From Phocaeicola plebeius (lineage in GTDB: Bacteria > Bacteroidota > Bacteroidia > Bacteroidales > Bacteroidaceae): DNA of 63,538 bases. A program made the translations under genes and the position numbers. Below the pieces are notes generated by a model that was not told the origin of the DNA, did no database searches, and saw only the letters and a program-made list of their open reading frames with translations. The DNA is taken from positions 1-63,538 of the forward strand of contig NZ_QSQT01000019.1 in the NCBI RefSeq assembly GCF_003437535.1, written 5' to 3'. Below, piece by piece: positions 8,475 to 16,682 of the stretch. How positions within the stretch are numbered: the stretch's first letter is position 1; every line of letters begins with the position of its first letter.

Positions 8475-9365
8475 ATGAACATGGAATTTATAAAACGACT
8501 AGCCAATAATCTGTTTGGCAAACGTAAAACGTATGATGCGAAAGAACTGGGTATCTTTTATTCTAAAGTTTGGAATTGCTGGAAAAATGAAAGCTATTAT
8601 TGGTTCACGTCCATGAAATTTTCAGTATATCGGGAAGAAACTTTTTTGTGTATAAATGGAGATTCAGATGCTCCATTTCAGCCACAGATATTCTGCCTGA
8701 GAGAGGTACTCAACAACTGGGAAGAAATACGCAGTCAGATAAGCAGAATTATACCTAAACATGTTCGTTATATAAAAAATAAGGAAGTTTTTATTTATTG
8801 GAAAGAGTGCTTTTACCCGGAGTCTGTCGATGTGTTTGGAGCTGGAACTAATGGAGTGAAGATTACTTTTTCCACATATGACTTAAATCATAGTTTCAGT
8901 TTTGTATGGAGAGATGGACATGTCCGTGATTTCGTTTTGGAAAACGAGGAAAAGGAAAATATTCCATATCCGGAGGCATACACGTATTATTTATTTGATT
9001 ATTTGTATTATATAGGCGAAATATGGGAAAAAAGCAATTCTCGGATGTGTGGCAGTATATTACTTTTTTGGTATTACACATTCATTTTTGTTATTCCTGT
9101 ATATTTTCTTCTGCTACATATACAAGAAATAGGTAGAGCTGATAATTTCCCATTGTATTATATAGGATTTAATTTCCTTTTTCCATTTCTATTTTCATGG
9201 GTTCGATACAGGAAGAAAAGAAAATCAGCTCTGATGAAACATTATCGTTATCCTAAGAAAATAAAGATTATCAGTGCTATTTTCTTTTTGTTGGTTCCAA
9301 TTGTAATATGTGGTTTAGAGATATGGATTTATGGTAAACAAGGATGGATTAATATTGTATATTGA
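8475..9365 (+). CDS. Membrane protein of unknown function
   Basis: The 296-residue protein has a soluble aromatic-rich N-terminal part of about 190 residues (for example YWFTSMKFSVYREETFLC). Three hydrophobic segments follow at about 195-215 (ILLFWYYTFIFVIPVYFLLL), 225-245 and 265-285 (AIFFLLVPIVICGLEIWIY). Start codons at 8475 and 8481 are both possible. It is AT-rich like its neighbours. No family recognised. Confidence 0.6.
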   Translation: MNMEFIKRLANNLFGKRKTYDAKELGIFYSKVWNCWKNESYYWFTSMKFSVYREETFLCINGDSDAPFQPQIFCLREVLNNWEEIRSQISRIIPKHVRYIKNKEVFIYWKECFYPESVDVFGAGTNGVKITFSTYDLNHSFSFVWRDGHVRDFVLENEEKENIPYPEAYTYYLFDYLYYIGEIWEKSNSRMCGSILLFWYYTFIFVIPVYFLLLHIQEIGRADNFPLYYIGFNFLFPFLFSWVRYRKKRKSALMKHYRYPKKIKIISAIFFLLVPIVICGLEIWIYGKQGWINIVY

Positions 9366-9415
9366 GAAGCTGTAAAACTGTTTGGTTTAAATTATTATAA
9401 TCATTTATAGGGATA

Positions 9416-9871
9416 ATGAACGTGAGGGATTATTCAACAGATGAGCTCTTGATGATGGCCAATAATGTAACTGAAGAGTATTCTGAAGAGGAAGTCAGAC
9501 TGGCAAAGAAAGAGTTATATAAGCGAGGAATAAATGACGAGTTAATAGCCGACATTGTGAAGGAGGAAGAAGAGGCTTTTATGAAAAGGTTGGATGCTGC
9601 TGCACGTGCGGAGCAGGCCCGGATAGATAAACGAAACGAAAAGAACAGGAATATAAGTTATCAATGGTGGGAATTACTGATTTTATTTGTATTTGCACCA
9701 TTTTATTTGTGCAGGAGATGTTATTTACCTCATAATTTTTTCCCGAAGTTGAGACAGTTGAGAGAAGAAAAATATGACCTGAAATTTAAACAACGGCTTA
9801 TTGCATTAATTGCTGGAGATATAGTATGGGTCCTTGCTTATTGGATTGAACGTGTAATCATGGGAAACTAG
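9416..9871 (+). CDS. Small membrane protein with acidic helical N-terminus
   Basis: The 151-residue protein has an N-terminal region (DELLMMANNVTEEYSEEEVR, then AKKELYKRGIND) that resembles short motifs in Bacteroidetes membrane proteins sensing damaged or incoming substrates, but this is not decisive. Two hydrophobic segments follow, WWELLILFVFAPFYLC and ALIAGDIVWVLAYWIE. It ends 1 bp before the convergent exonuclease gene, which closes the accessory cluster. Confidence 0.58.
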   Translation: MNVRDYSTDELLMMANNVTEEYSEEEVRLAKKELYKRGINDELIADIVKEEEEAFMKRLDAAARAEQARIDKRNEKNRNISYQWWELLILFVFAPFYLCRRCYLPHNFFPKLRQLREEKYDLKFKQRLIALIAGDIVWVLAYWIERVIMGN

Positions 9872-9872
9872 A

Positions 9873-10364
9873 TTACATAATTTCTCTGGCTATCCACGCG
9901 CAGGCTTCAGCATCGGCCAGTGCGTTATGATGGTTTTCCAGACGGTATCCGCAGGCTGCGGCCACGGTGTGCAATTGGTGGTTGGGGAGCTCCGGAAATA
10001 CTCTGCGTGCCACGCATAGAGTGTCATAAAACTCATAGTCGGGATAGTCCATCTGATAGACGCGGAAGACGGCTTTCAGGCAGCTTTCATCGAAAGGACG
10101 GTTGTGTGCCACGAGCGGCAGTCCCTCTATTAACGGCTCAATCTGTGCCCAAACGGCAGGAAATACCGGTGCGTCTTCGGTATCTTCACGGGTGAGTCCG
10201 TGTACCTGTGAGCACCAGTATGTGTAATAATTCGGTTCCGGATTGATGAGGGAATAAAAGGTATCGGCTATCTCGCCGTTGCGCACCACGACCACGCCTA
10301 CCGAGCATACGGATGAGCGCTGGTTGTTGGCGGTTTCAAAATCTATTGCGGCAAAGTCTCTCAT
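9873..10364 (-). CDS. DnaQ-like DEDDh 3'-5' exonuclease
   Basis: The 163-residue protein has all exonuclease motifs of the DEDDh family: ExoI DFET near residue 8, ExoII with VAHNRPFDESCL, and ExoIII with HNALADAEACAWI near the end. It would remove nucleotides from DNA 3' ends using two metal ions. It is short and lacks polymerase or clamp-binding extensions, as in stand-alone epsilon-like proteins. The EamA gene lies 22 bp upstream in the same direction, so the two may be cotranscribed. Confidence 0.85.
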   Translation of the reverse strand: MRDFAAIDFETANNQRSSVCSVGVVVVRNGEIADTFYSLINPEPNYYTYWCSQVHGLTREDTEDAPVFPAVWAQIEPLIEGLPLVAHNRPFDESCLKAVFRVYQMDYPDYEFYDTLCVARRVFPELPNHQLHTVAAACGYRLENHHNALADAEACAWIAREIM

Positions 10365-10386
10365 GTCTTTACTTGCTCTATATACG

Positions 10387-11277
10387 TTATCGCTTGGTCA
10401 CGGTAATCATGAACGTGACGGCTACCATGGCAATGGAAATGCCGACAATGATGTTGGTGGTCAGCGGTTCGCCAAACATCAGTGTGCCGACAATGATGGC
10501 GGTGATGGGTTCGAATACGCCGAGTACAGAAGCCTTGGTGGCTCCGATGTTACGGGAGGCAATGGCGAGGGTGGCCGTAGAAACGATGGTTGGCAGCAGG
10601 GCAAGTCCCACAAGGTTAAGCCAGTCTGCTTCGGTAGTGATTCCAGCCGTAATTGCAGTGTCGGAACTGAGGATTTTTCCGATAAAGACAATCGCTCCTA
10701 CCATGAGGGCATAGAAGGTGAGCAGGGAGTTGGATATGCCGGCAATGGCCTTGCTCCGGTTGATGATGACGATGAAGAGTGCATACACCAGTGCCGAGGC
10801 GATGGAGAGCAGCACACCGATGGGGTTGATGGTTTGTGAACCGTCACTCTGTGTCATGATGAGCACACCTCCGAAGGTGGCGGCAATGGCAAGCCATACC
10901 GGCCATGAGGGAACGACTTTCAGGAACACCATGATAATGGCCACGAGGACGGGGTAAAGGAATACCAGCGTAGTAGCCAGTCCGGAAGCGATGTATTCGT
11001 ATGCATCGAAAAGAAAGATGCTGCTGGAGGTGTAAAGTAGTCCGAGGACGAACAATACGCCGATTTGCTTTCCTGAAACCCGGAAACTCTGTTTGCGGAG
11101 CAGCAGGAACAGGCCTAAGAGCAGCACTGCGAAAGCGTAGCGGAAGAAAAGTATGGACTCAGTGGCGGCACCGTTCTTCATCAGCGGAACCGCAAATAAG
11201 GGATTTAATCCGTAAGTAATACCGGTGATAATTCCTGCCGGATAGCCGATAATGGCATTTTTGCTTAGTTTTTTCAT
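10387..11277 (-). CDS. EamA-family (DMT) transporter
   Basis: The 296-residue inner-membrane protein has ten hydrophobic segments in two halves, as expected for the drug/metabolite transporter superfamily. Typical family text includes FFRYAFAVLLLGLFLLLRK and, in the second half, VLGVFEPITAIIVGTLMFGE. The substrate cannot be inferred. It is preceded by its own promoter at 11310-11317 and followed by the exonuclease gene. Confidence 0.83.
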   Translation of the reverse strand: MKKLSKNAIIGYPAGIITGITYGLNPLFAVPLMKNGAATESILFFRYAFAVLLLGLFLLLRKQSFRVSGKQIGVLFVLGLLYTSSSIFLFDAYEYIASGLATTLVFLYPVLVAIIMVFLKVVPSWPVWLAIAATFGGVLIMTQSDGSQTINPIGVLLSIASALVYALFIVIINRSKAIAGISNSLLTFYALMVGAIVFIGKILSSDTAITAGITTEADWLNLVGLALLPTIVSTATLAIASRNIGATKASVLGVFEPITAIIVGTLMFGEPLTTNIIVGISIAMVAVTFMITVTKR

Positions 11278-11309
11278 GTGCGGGTAGATGTAATTGTGTA
11301 ATCGGGGTG

Positions 11310-11317
11310 CAAAATTA
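11310..11317 (-). promoter_or_regulatory. -7 box of the EamA transporter gene
   Basis: Read on the minus strand this is TAATTTTG, a match to TAnnTTTG, 33 bp upstream of the start codon. Confidence 0.5.
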
Positions 11318-11369
11318 ATTATTAAATGACAAACCTGCGCTTGTGACGGAGGAGATTCTTCCCGTGTGC

Positions 11370-12104
11370 CTACTTTCTGTAAATATATCTTGCCAGTCCG
11401 TAGATGTATCTCCGGAATCCCGGACGGTACTTAAGCAGACGGTCGAACCATTTCAGATGGTGGCTGGCAATACGTACGGCCCATCCTACATAATACATGG
11501 CAAACAGCGTACCTACTCCGATGATATGCCATTGCCATTTTCCGAAGAAGATGTAGCAGAAGACGATGCCGAGAAGCACCAGTGAAACGTCTACCACAAT
11601 CTTGACTTTCGGAAATTCTATGCCCGTCACCTTGCTGATGGCGACGGGAAAGCCTTCTCCAGGCATGGTCACGCTGCCGCATCTTACCTCCAGTGCAATG
11701 CCTGCTGCCAGGATGGTGCATCCGGCCAGTTGGGCCATGGCTTTCTCCCATATAGCTTCGGGTTGCAGCCATGAAAGAAGGTAGAGGTTCAGGTCGATTA
11801 ACATGCCGAATACAAAACCCACGAGCAACTGGAACAGTTGGACCGGGTCAAACTGCCGGCGGAGTACTCCCACTTGTCCCACTACCAGCAGGGCATTCAT
11901 GATGAAGGTGTATTGCCCGATGGTCAGTGACGGTGTCAGTCCGCCGGTTCCCGCATCATGAAATACATAGGGCAATACACTGATGACGCTTGCTCCCAGC
12001 ATGCTCTTTACGCAGGCGGCAATTCCCAGTGTCATGATGTACAAGGCAATGAAGAGCAGTAAGTGTTGCCAGGCAAAAGATATGATTTTTTCTTTTTTTG
12101 TCAT
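11370..12104 (-). CDS. YczE/YyaS/YitT-like integral membrane protein
   Basis: The 244-residue protein has five to six membrane segments. Its pattern (LGIAACVKSMLGASVISVLP, then VLRRQFDPVQLFQLLVGFVF and GMLIDL) is typical of the YczE/YitT-like family found in Bacteroidetes. The transport role is undefined. It lies 42 bp after the thioredoxin gene on the same strand. Confidence 0.7.
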   Translation of the reverse strand: MTKKEKIISFAWQHLLLFIALYIMTLGIAACVKSMLGASVISVLPYVFHDAGTGGLTPSLTIGQYTFIMNALLVVGQVGVLRRQFDPVQLFQLLVGFVFGMLIDLNLYLLSWLQPEAIWEKAMAQLAGCTILAAGIALEVRCGSVTMPGEGFPVAISKVTGIEFPKVKIVVDVSLVLLGIVFCYIFFGKWQWHIIGVGTLFAMYYVGWAVRIASHHLKWFDRLLKYRPGFRRYIYGLARYIYRK

Positions 12105-12146
12105 TTTTGATTGTACTTCGTGCGATGTTGTTTTTCGTGTGGATTA

Positions 12147-12446
12147 TTATCTCAGAAACGGATCAATCGTACTGAGCAGCTCAGCCTTCTGCATCACGCC
12201 GCTGGTTCTCCAGAGTACTTCCCCGTTGCGGAACAGCATGAGGGTAGGGACGGACTGAATCTGGTATTTCTGAGACAATACGCTGTGTGTGTCCACATCA
12301 ATCTTGATGATACGGATGCGGTCGCCCAGCACGTCTTTCACCTGTTTCAGAATCGGGTGCATCATTTTACAAGGTTGACACCAGGTGGCGAAGAAGTCCA
12401 CCAATATAAGCTGATTGCCTGTTACTACGTCATAAAAAGTTTCCAT
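12147..12446 (-). CDS. trxA: Thioredoxin
   Basis: This 99-residue protein is a complete thioredoxin fold. It has the active site ATWCQPCKMMHPIL (W-C-x-P-C) near residues 22-27 and the cis-proline loop QSVPTLMLF near residue 67. The CQPC centre differs from CGPC by one residue in the redox loop, as in many Bacteroidetes thioredoxins. It is cytoplasmic and reduces disulfides in partner proteins. It is transcribed from the divergent promoter region 12536-12598 shared with the AEC transporter. Confidence 0.88.
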   Translation of the reverse strand: METFYDVVTGNQLILVDFFATWCQPCKMMHPILKQVKDVLGDRIRIIKIDVDTHSVLSQKYQIQSVPTLMLFRNGEVLWRTSGVMQKAELLSTIDPFLR

Positions 12447-12535
12447 TGCTTTCGTTTTTAAGTGGTTCTATATAAACAAGGCTACCTCCCGAAAGAAATA
12501 GCCCGGTGTGTGTTCAATACGTTTAAAATGCGGTG

Positions 12536-12598
12536 CAAATGTACGAAAAGCCGATTAATGATGAACATGAAATAGTAAAGAAAAATCTGTATCTTTGC
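12536..12598. promoter_or_regulatory. Divergent promoters for trxA and the AEC transporter
   Basis: On the minus strand TACATTTG (12536-12543) is a -7 box for trxA. On the plus strand TATCTTTGC (12590-12598) is a -7 box for the gene at 12627. The 181-bp gap holds nothing else clear. Confidence 0.6.
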
Positions 12599-12626
12599 AC
12601 GACTTTTTTTAAGGTAAGAAGAAACA

Positions 12627-13535
12627 ATGGATGCAATCGTTACACAGATGATTATCCTGTTTATTCTGGTAATCATCGGCTATTATCTGAGTAAGAAGAA
12701 AATGATGGATGCGGATTTCGACCGCAAACTTTCGGGACTGGTTATCAACGTGACGTGTCCCAGTCTGATACTTTCGTCGGTGATGGGCGACACGCTTCCC
12801 GACAAGACGCTGATTCTGCCTTTGCTCGTGGTAGGTTTTGCTACCTACGTGGTGCTTATCGGGTTAGCCTTTCTGCTTCCGCGCTATTTGCCCGTCAAAC
12901 TGTCCGACCGCGGTATTTACAGTTTCATGTTGGCATTCGGCAATGTGGGTTTCATCGGCTATCCCATTGTGGCTTCCATTTTTGGAGCCAGTGCGGTGTT
13001 CTATGCCAGCATTCTTAATTTCCCCAGCACGTTGTTGATTTTTGTGTTCGGTACCCTGTTTATTTCAGGCGGTCAGGGAAAGATGCGTTTTGACTGGCGT
13101 ACTCTCTACTGTCCGGCCATGATTGCGTCGTACCTCTCCATTCTGATTGTCGTGACCGGATGGGTACCTCCCCGTGTCATCAGTACCCCGTTTGTCCTGT
13201 TGGGAAATGTCACCGTGCCTGCTGCGCTGCTCATCATCGGCTCGTCCATTGCCCGTGTACCCATTCGCCGGATGTTTGGCAATACGGCCATCTACCTGAT
13301 GTCGGTCTTGCGTCTGATGCTGGTTCCACTCCTTATTTTGTATCTCTCACGCCTTTGCCGGGTGGAAGAAACCATTGCCAATATCAATGTGGTGCTGGCG
13401 GCCATGCCCGTAGCTTCGTACGGCACCCTGTTCTGTATCCAGTATCAGAAAGGGGAGATCATCATGGCAGAAGGAACCTTCCTCACTACCTTGCTTTCCG
13501 TACTGAGCATTCCGTTGCTGACGATGTTCCTGTAG
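12627..13535 (+). CDS. AEC (auxin efflux carrier-like) family transporter
   Basis: The 302-residue membrane protein has about ten segments and the family hallmarks NVTCPSLILSSVMGD near residues 35-50, AFGNVGFIGYPIVASIFG near 105 and the second-half partner VPAALLIIGSSIA. In bacteria this family moves small organic acids such as malate or malonate; the substrate here is unknown. It converges with the AlkZ-related gene with a 2-bp gap. Confidence 0.85.
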   Translation: MDAIVTQMIILFILVIIGYYLSKKKMMDADFDRKLSGLVINVTCPSLILSSVMGDTLPDKTLILPLLVVGFATYVVLIGLAFLLPRYLPVKLSDRGIYSFMLAFGNVGFIGYPIVASIFGASAVFYASILNFPSTLLIFVFGTLFISGGQGKMRFDWRTLYCPAMIASYLSILIVVTGWVPPRVISTPFVLLGNVTVPAALLIIGSSIARVPIRRMFGNTAIYLMSVLRLMLVPLLILYLSRLCRVEETIANINVVLAAMPVASYGTLFCIQYQKGEIIMAEGTFLTTLLSVLSIPLLTMFL

Positions 13536-13537
13536 AC

Positions 13538-14206
13538 TTATTTCAGCAGGGCTGCATACGTCTTTTCGGATTCATGCGGCAGTATCTTCTGGAACTGGGT
13601 GAGCATCCGTTCGCGTGATTCCTGCGGACTGCGGTCGGGATGGCAGGCCTTCCGTCCAAAGAGACGTTCGGGCGTGGTGAGCAGTGACCAGCCCCAGCCA
13701 TATTCCCTTCCGTGGCGGTCGAGGGGGTAGATAAAATCCTCCGTCACAATGTAGCCACCCATTTCCAGTCGGGTGAGATAGGCATCGAAGCGGCTCCGCA
13801 TCCTTGGTCCGGTAAATCCGCATGCCGCACGCAGTTCCCGTGTAATCAGGCTGCCTTCGCATCTTAGTATGTCGAGGATGGTTTCTTCAATGCTTCCCGC
13901 CTCCGGATAAGGAAACAGACTCCGCCGGTAATTGCAGAAGTCGGGCCACCACTCGCGACTGATGAATGCGGCTTTGTCCTTGAAGAACTTGCCGTATGCG
14001 CAACCGCTTTCTTGCAGGATGGCACCTTTCCATTCCCAAAGCGGCCATTCCCATCCGCCGTCGGGCAAACGGGTATACTGGCAGTCTTCGTCCGTGACTT
14101 CTTCGGCCGACCATCCGGCGATGCCCATGCTTAGCAAGGGAAGGAAACCCGTTTCATTGATGTAGTCAATAAGTTCGGGACAGGAGTGTAGGAGTTCTTG
14201 TTTCAT
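13538..14206 (-). CDS. AlkZ-related winged-helix protein
   Basis: The protein is 222 residues from the Met that begins KQELLHSCPELIDYINE; the longer reading frame from 14242 adds 12 residues with no support. Conserved text includes GGWEWPLWEWKG, FISREWWPDFCNYRRS and EYGWGWSLLTTPERLFG. A winged-helix region around residues 115-165 (ITRELRAACGFTG) fits the AlkZ/YcaQ group, whose better-known members are DNA glycosylases acting on crosslinks. The catalytic QxQ motif of AlkZ was not seen, so activity is uncertain. Confidence 0.65.
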   Translation of the reverse strand: MKQELLHSCPELIDYINETGFLPLLSMGIAGWSAEEVTDEDCQYTRLPDGGWEWPLWEWKGAILQESGCAYGKFFKDKAAFISREWWPDFCNYRRSLFPYPEAGSIEETILDILRCEGSLITRELRAACGFTGPRMRSRFDAYLTRLEMGGYIVTEDFIYPLDRHGREYGWGWSLLTTPERLFGRKACHPDRSPQESRERMLTQFQKILPHESEKTYAALLK

Positions 14207-14286
14207 GGTTACGGTGATTTTTCCTTGTAAGATAATGAACAAAACTGATATATTTGCGTATTATTGTATGAAGCAAAACAGAATCT

Positions 14287-14493
14287 ATGACACCTCCTCC
14301 AATTGAACAATCCACCTGGGAAGCTCGCAGGGCGTATGTGATCGATGCCTGGAAGTGCCTGCACGATTGCGAGTCGTGCGGCAAGTGCCGCATCCTAAAA
14401 GGTAAGGATGCGGAAACTTTGTATGCCGACTACATTGAAGGCAAGCGTAGCTATATGGACGTGACGCTGGAGCTCCGGAACAAGAGTTATTAA
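14287..14493 (+). CDS. Small cysteine-cluster protein
   Basis: The 68-residue protein carries a C-x3-C-x2-C-x2-C cluster in WKCLHDCESCGKCRIL, which could bind iron-sulfur or zinc. It is divergent from the AlkZ-related gene with a short shared spacer. No family name recognised. The high density of conserved-looking Trp, Tyr and Cys codons argues that it is real. Confidence 0.55.
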   Translation: MTPPPIEQSTWEARRAYVIDAWKCLHDCESCGKCRILKGKDAETLYADYIEGKRSYMDVTLELRNKSY

Positions 14494-14559
14494 ATTTTTC
14501 TGGAGGTAGTGATGTCGCATGAATCACTTTGTCAGGCGTAGTTTTTTTCTGAAATCTTA

Positions 14560-15097
14560 TCAGCAATGGAACCCCATCTCGTAAGCTTCATTCAGCTTGC
14601 TGTGTCCGTTGATGGCGCGTGAGTCAGCTACTCCGCCGCAGAAAAGCGTACCGGCCAGGCGGCTCTTCGGGAAGCAGTCAATCCAGCCCGTGAGACCCGC
14701 TTCGGCACGTTGAGGAACCTCCGGCTCTTCTTCGGCTGCCACGGTCAGCATATAGACGTCGCGGAACTGGTAATCCAGGGTGTACATTGCATTCATACGG
14801 TCGATGAGTACTTTCATCTGTCCGCTCATCTCGAAATAATAAATCGGGGTAGCCCATACGATGACATCTGCATGCAGTACTTTCTGCATGATAGCGTCTA
14901 CATCGTCATTAATCACACACTTGCCCAATTTCTGGCAAGCTAAACATCCGCGACAGAAACGTATATCTTTTCCGATGAGTGAGATTTTTTTCTACTTCGT
15001 GGCCTGCCTGGAGGGCACCTTCTATGAATTTGTCGGCCAGCATGTCGCTGTTGGAACCAGCACGCAGACTGGTTGAAATCACAATTACTTTTTTCAT
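14560..15097 (-). pseudogene. Flavodoxin-family NAD(P)H-dependent oxidoreductase, frameshifted
   Basis: Two overlapping frames encode one flavodoxin-like reductase. The N-terminal piece (14909-15097) has the FMN-phosphate loop STSLRAGSNSDMLA. The C-terminal piece (14560-14928) has WATPIYYFEMSGQMKVLIDR and ends at GFHC. They join at a run of seven A on the coding strand (T run 14985-14991). With six A the text reads on as E-K-I-S-L-I-G-K-D-I-R-F-C-R-G-C-L-A-C, the cysteine-rich segment usual in this family. It is either a true pseudogene, a phase-variable or slippage site, or a base-calling error. Confidence 0.75.
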
Positions 15098-15298
15098 GTT
15101 ATCTTGTTTGGGTTGATTTTTTCTGATAAACTTTCTTCAAAGTTATGGATTTCTGTGCAGCTTTCCTCGTGTGTGGAGTGAAAATTATGCGTATAGAATA
15201 TCTCTTGAAAATTATTAAAGGCAAATAGTGGAGGTGTTACGGTTTATTTGTAATATTGCCACACTAAAAGAAATACTTGAATAACAAATAATACCGGT

Positions 15299-16594
15299 AT
15301 GAAAAATCAGCACATTCCGTATTCTTCAGCGATAAACGATATGATTTTCGACATCAAGAAAAAAGGTGTGGTAAGTTTTCCTAAAAAAGGGCTTGCAGAG
15401 AATGCCACTGATTTCTTCAATCAGATAATCAAGTGGCAGTTTCAGCATAAAGCAACCATTCAGGCTATACACAAGGCACTACTTGAGTATGTGAAACGTC
15501 CGGATGCCGTGTTTGCTATCCGTCTTTATGCAGATGCGCCAGGAAAGCAATATTTCTTGCTGCGCAGGGGATTCCTGTCTGAATATCAGGATGGGTTGAA
15601 AACCTTTTTCTGTGACAATACATTTGCCATGCCTTTTACTGCTTTGAAACTTTATGATAAGTGTTATACTGCATCCGATTTAGTGGAGCATCTCAATCAG
15701 AAAAATGTAGTGTGCGGCTTTAAAATAGACAAAGAAGAACGAAAACTTGCTTATTATAAGTGCAATAACTATAGCCATATTAACTTGAATGATTCGGGGT
15801 GGTATTTGGCGCATATTCTTCCTGTGGGTTATAATTTTGCCGGGAAACAACGGTTAACTAAGGTATTTCCTAATCCTAAAAGAGCGGAGTAGGAATTGGA
15901 CCCGGCACACATCCGGCGTGTCGACCGTTCATTTACGGAGAATGAATACGCTGTACTTGTAGCGCATTTTCTTCGCTTGGTACACCCTCTTAATTCTTTT
16001 GTGATACCTAAGCAAGACTATGTGGCTTATGATGGGAAAAACCTGGGTGAAGAGCAAGAGCTTATCAATATAGTGCAGGATTATGTGAAAGCGGGATTTC
16101 CTAAGGAATATGCCGAGCTGCAGACACTGATGCAGATTCCTGAGCAGGAAAAAGTGACGGACACGGTAGGCAAGATTCACTGGGCGGTATCGGAATATCA
16201 AATCAAGAAATGGAGGAAGACAATTTTTAAAGACAAGCCAAAGATAACTTTAAAGAAGCGCAGTAAGAAAGTGAAAGATCAATATGATGAGGATAAAGCG
16301 TATGCATTGGATAACAGGCTGAGTTCTGTTGGCAAGGCCACTTTTATAAAGCTTTATCCTTTGGTCAAGCAAAATCTGGATATTACCGTAGAAGAGGTAG
16401 AGAAGGTGTATCCTGAGTATAAGAAAGGTAAAGCAGAGAATGCAAAAAGGACCTGTTTGTCGTCTACACGCAGTATCATCCGAAACGGTTATGAGGCAGA
16501 GGCGCTGGAAATTATCGTAAATTCATCACGCATGGACGATGCGGTGATTCTAGAAGCGAAGAAATATCTGGAAGAATTGTACCAGAAAGATTGA
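15299..16594 (+). pseudogene. Unknown gene interrupted by an in-frame amber codon
   Basis: Two open stretches, 15299-15892 (197 codons) and 15896-16594 (232 codons), lie in the same frame and are separated only by TAG at 15890-15892. Text on both sides is fluent (NPKRAE, stop, ELDPAHIRRVD), so the original gene probably made a protein of about 431 residues. The first half has LRRGFLSEYQDGLKTFFCDN; the second is Lys-rich with helical DNA-binding-like parts. I do not recognise the family. Each half might still be made separately, since a TTG lies right after the stop. Confidence 0.62.
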
Positions 16595-16652
16595 TTTGCG
16601 GGGAACTCTTTAATGTGATTTCCTGAATGCCTGAAATATGAGGGACTTTTCG

Positions 16653-16660
16653 TATCTTCG
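16653..16660 (+). promoter_or_regulatory. Possible -7 box of the M49-like gene
   Basis: TATCTTCG is a one-base variant of TAnnTTTG and lies 23 bp before the start codon. Confidence 0.4.
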
Positions 16661-16682
16661 CAAACAAAACAATCAATGAAGT

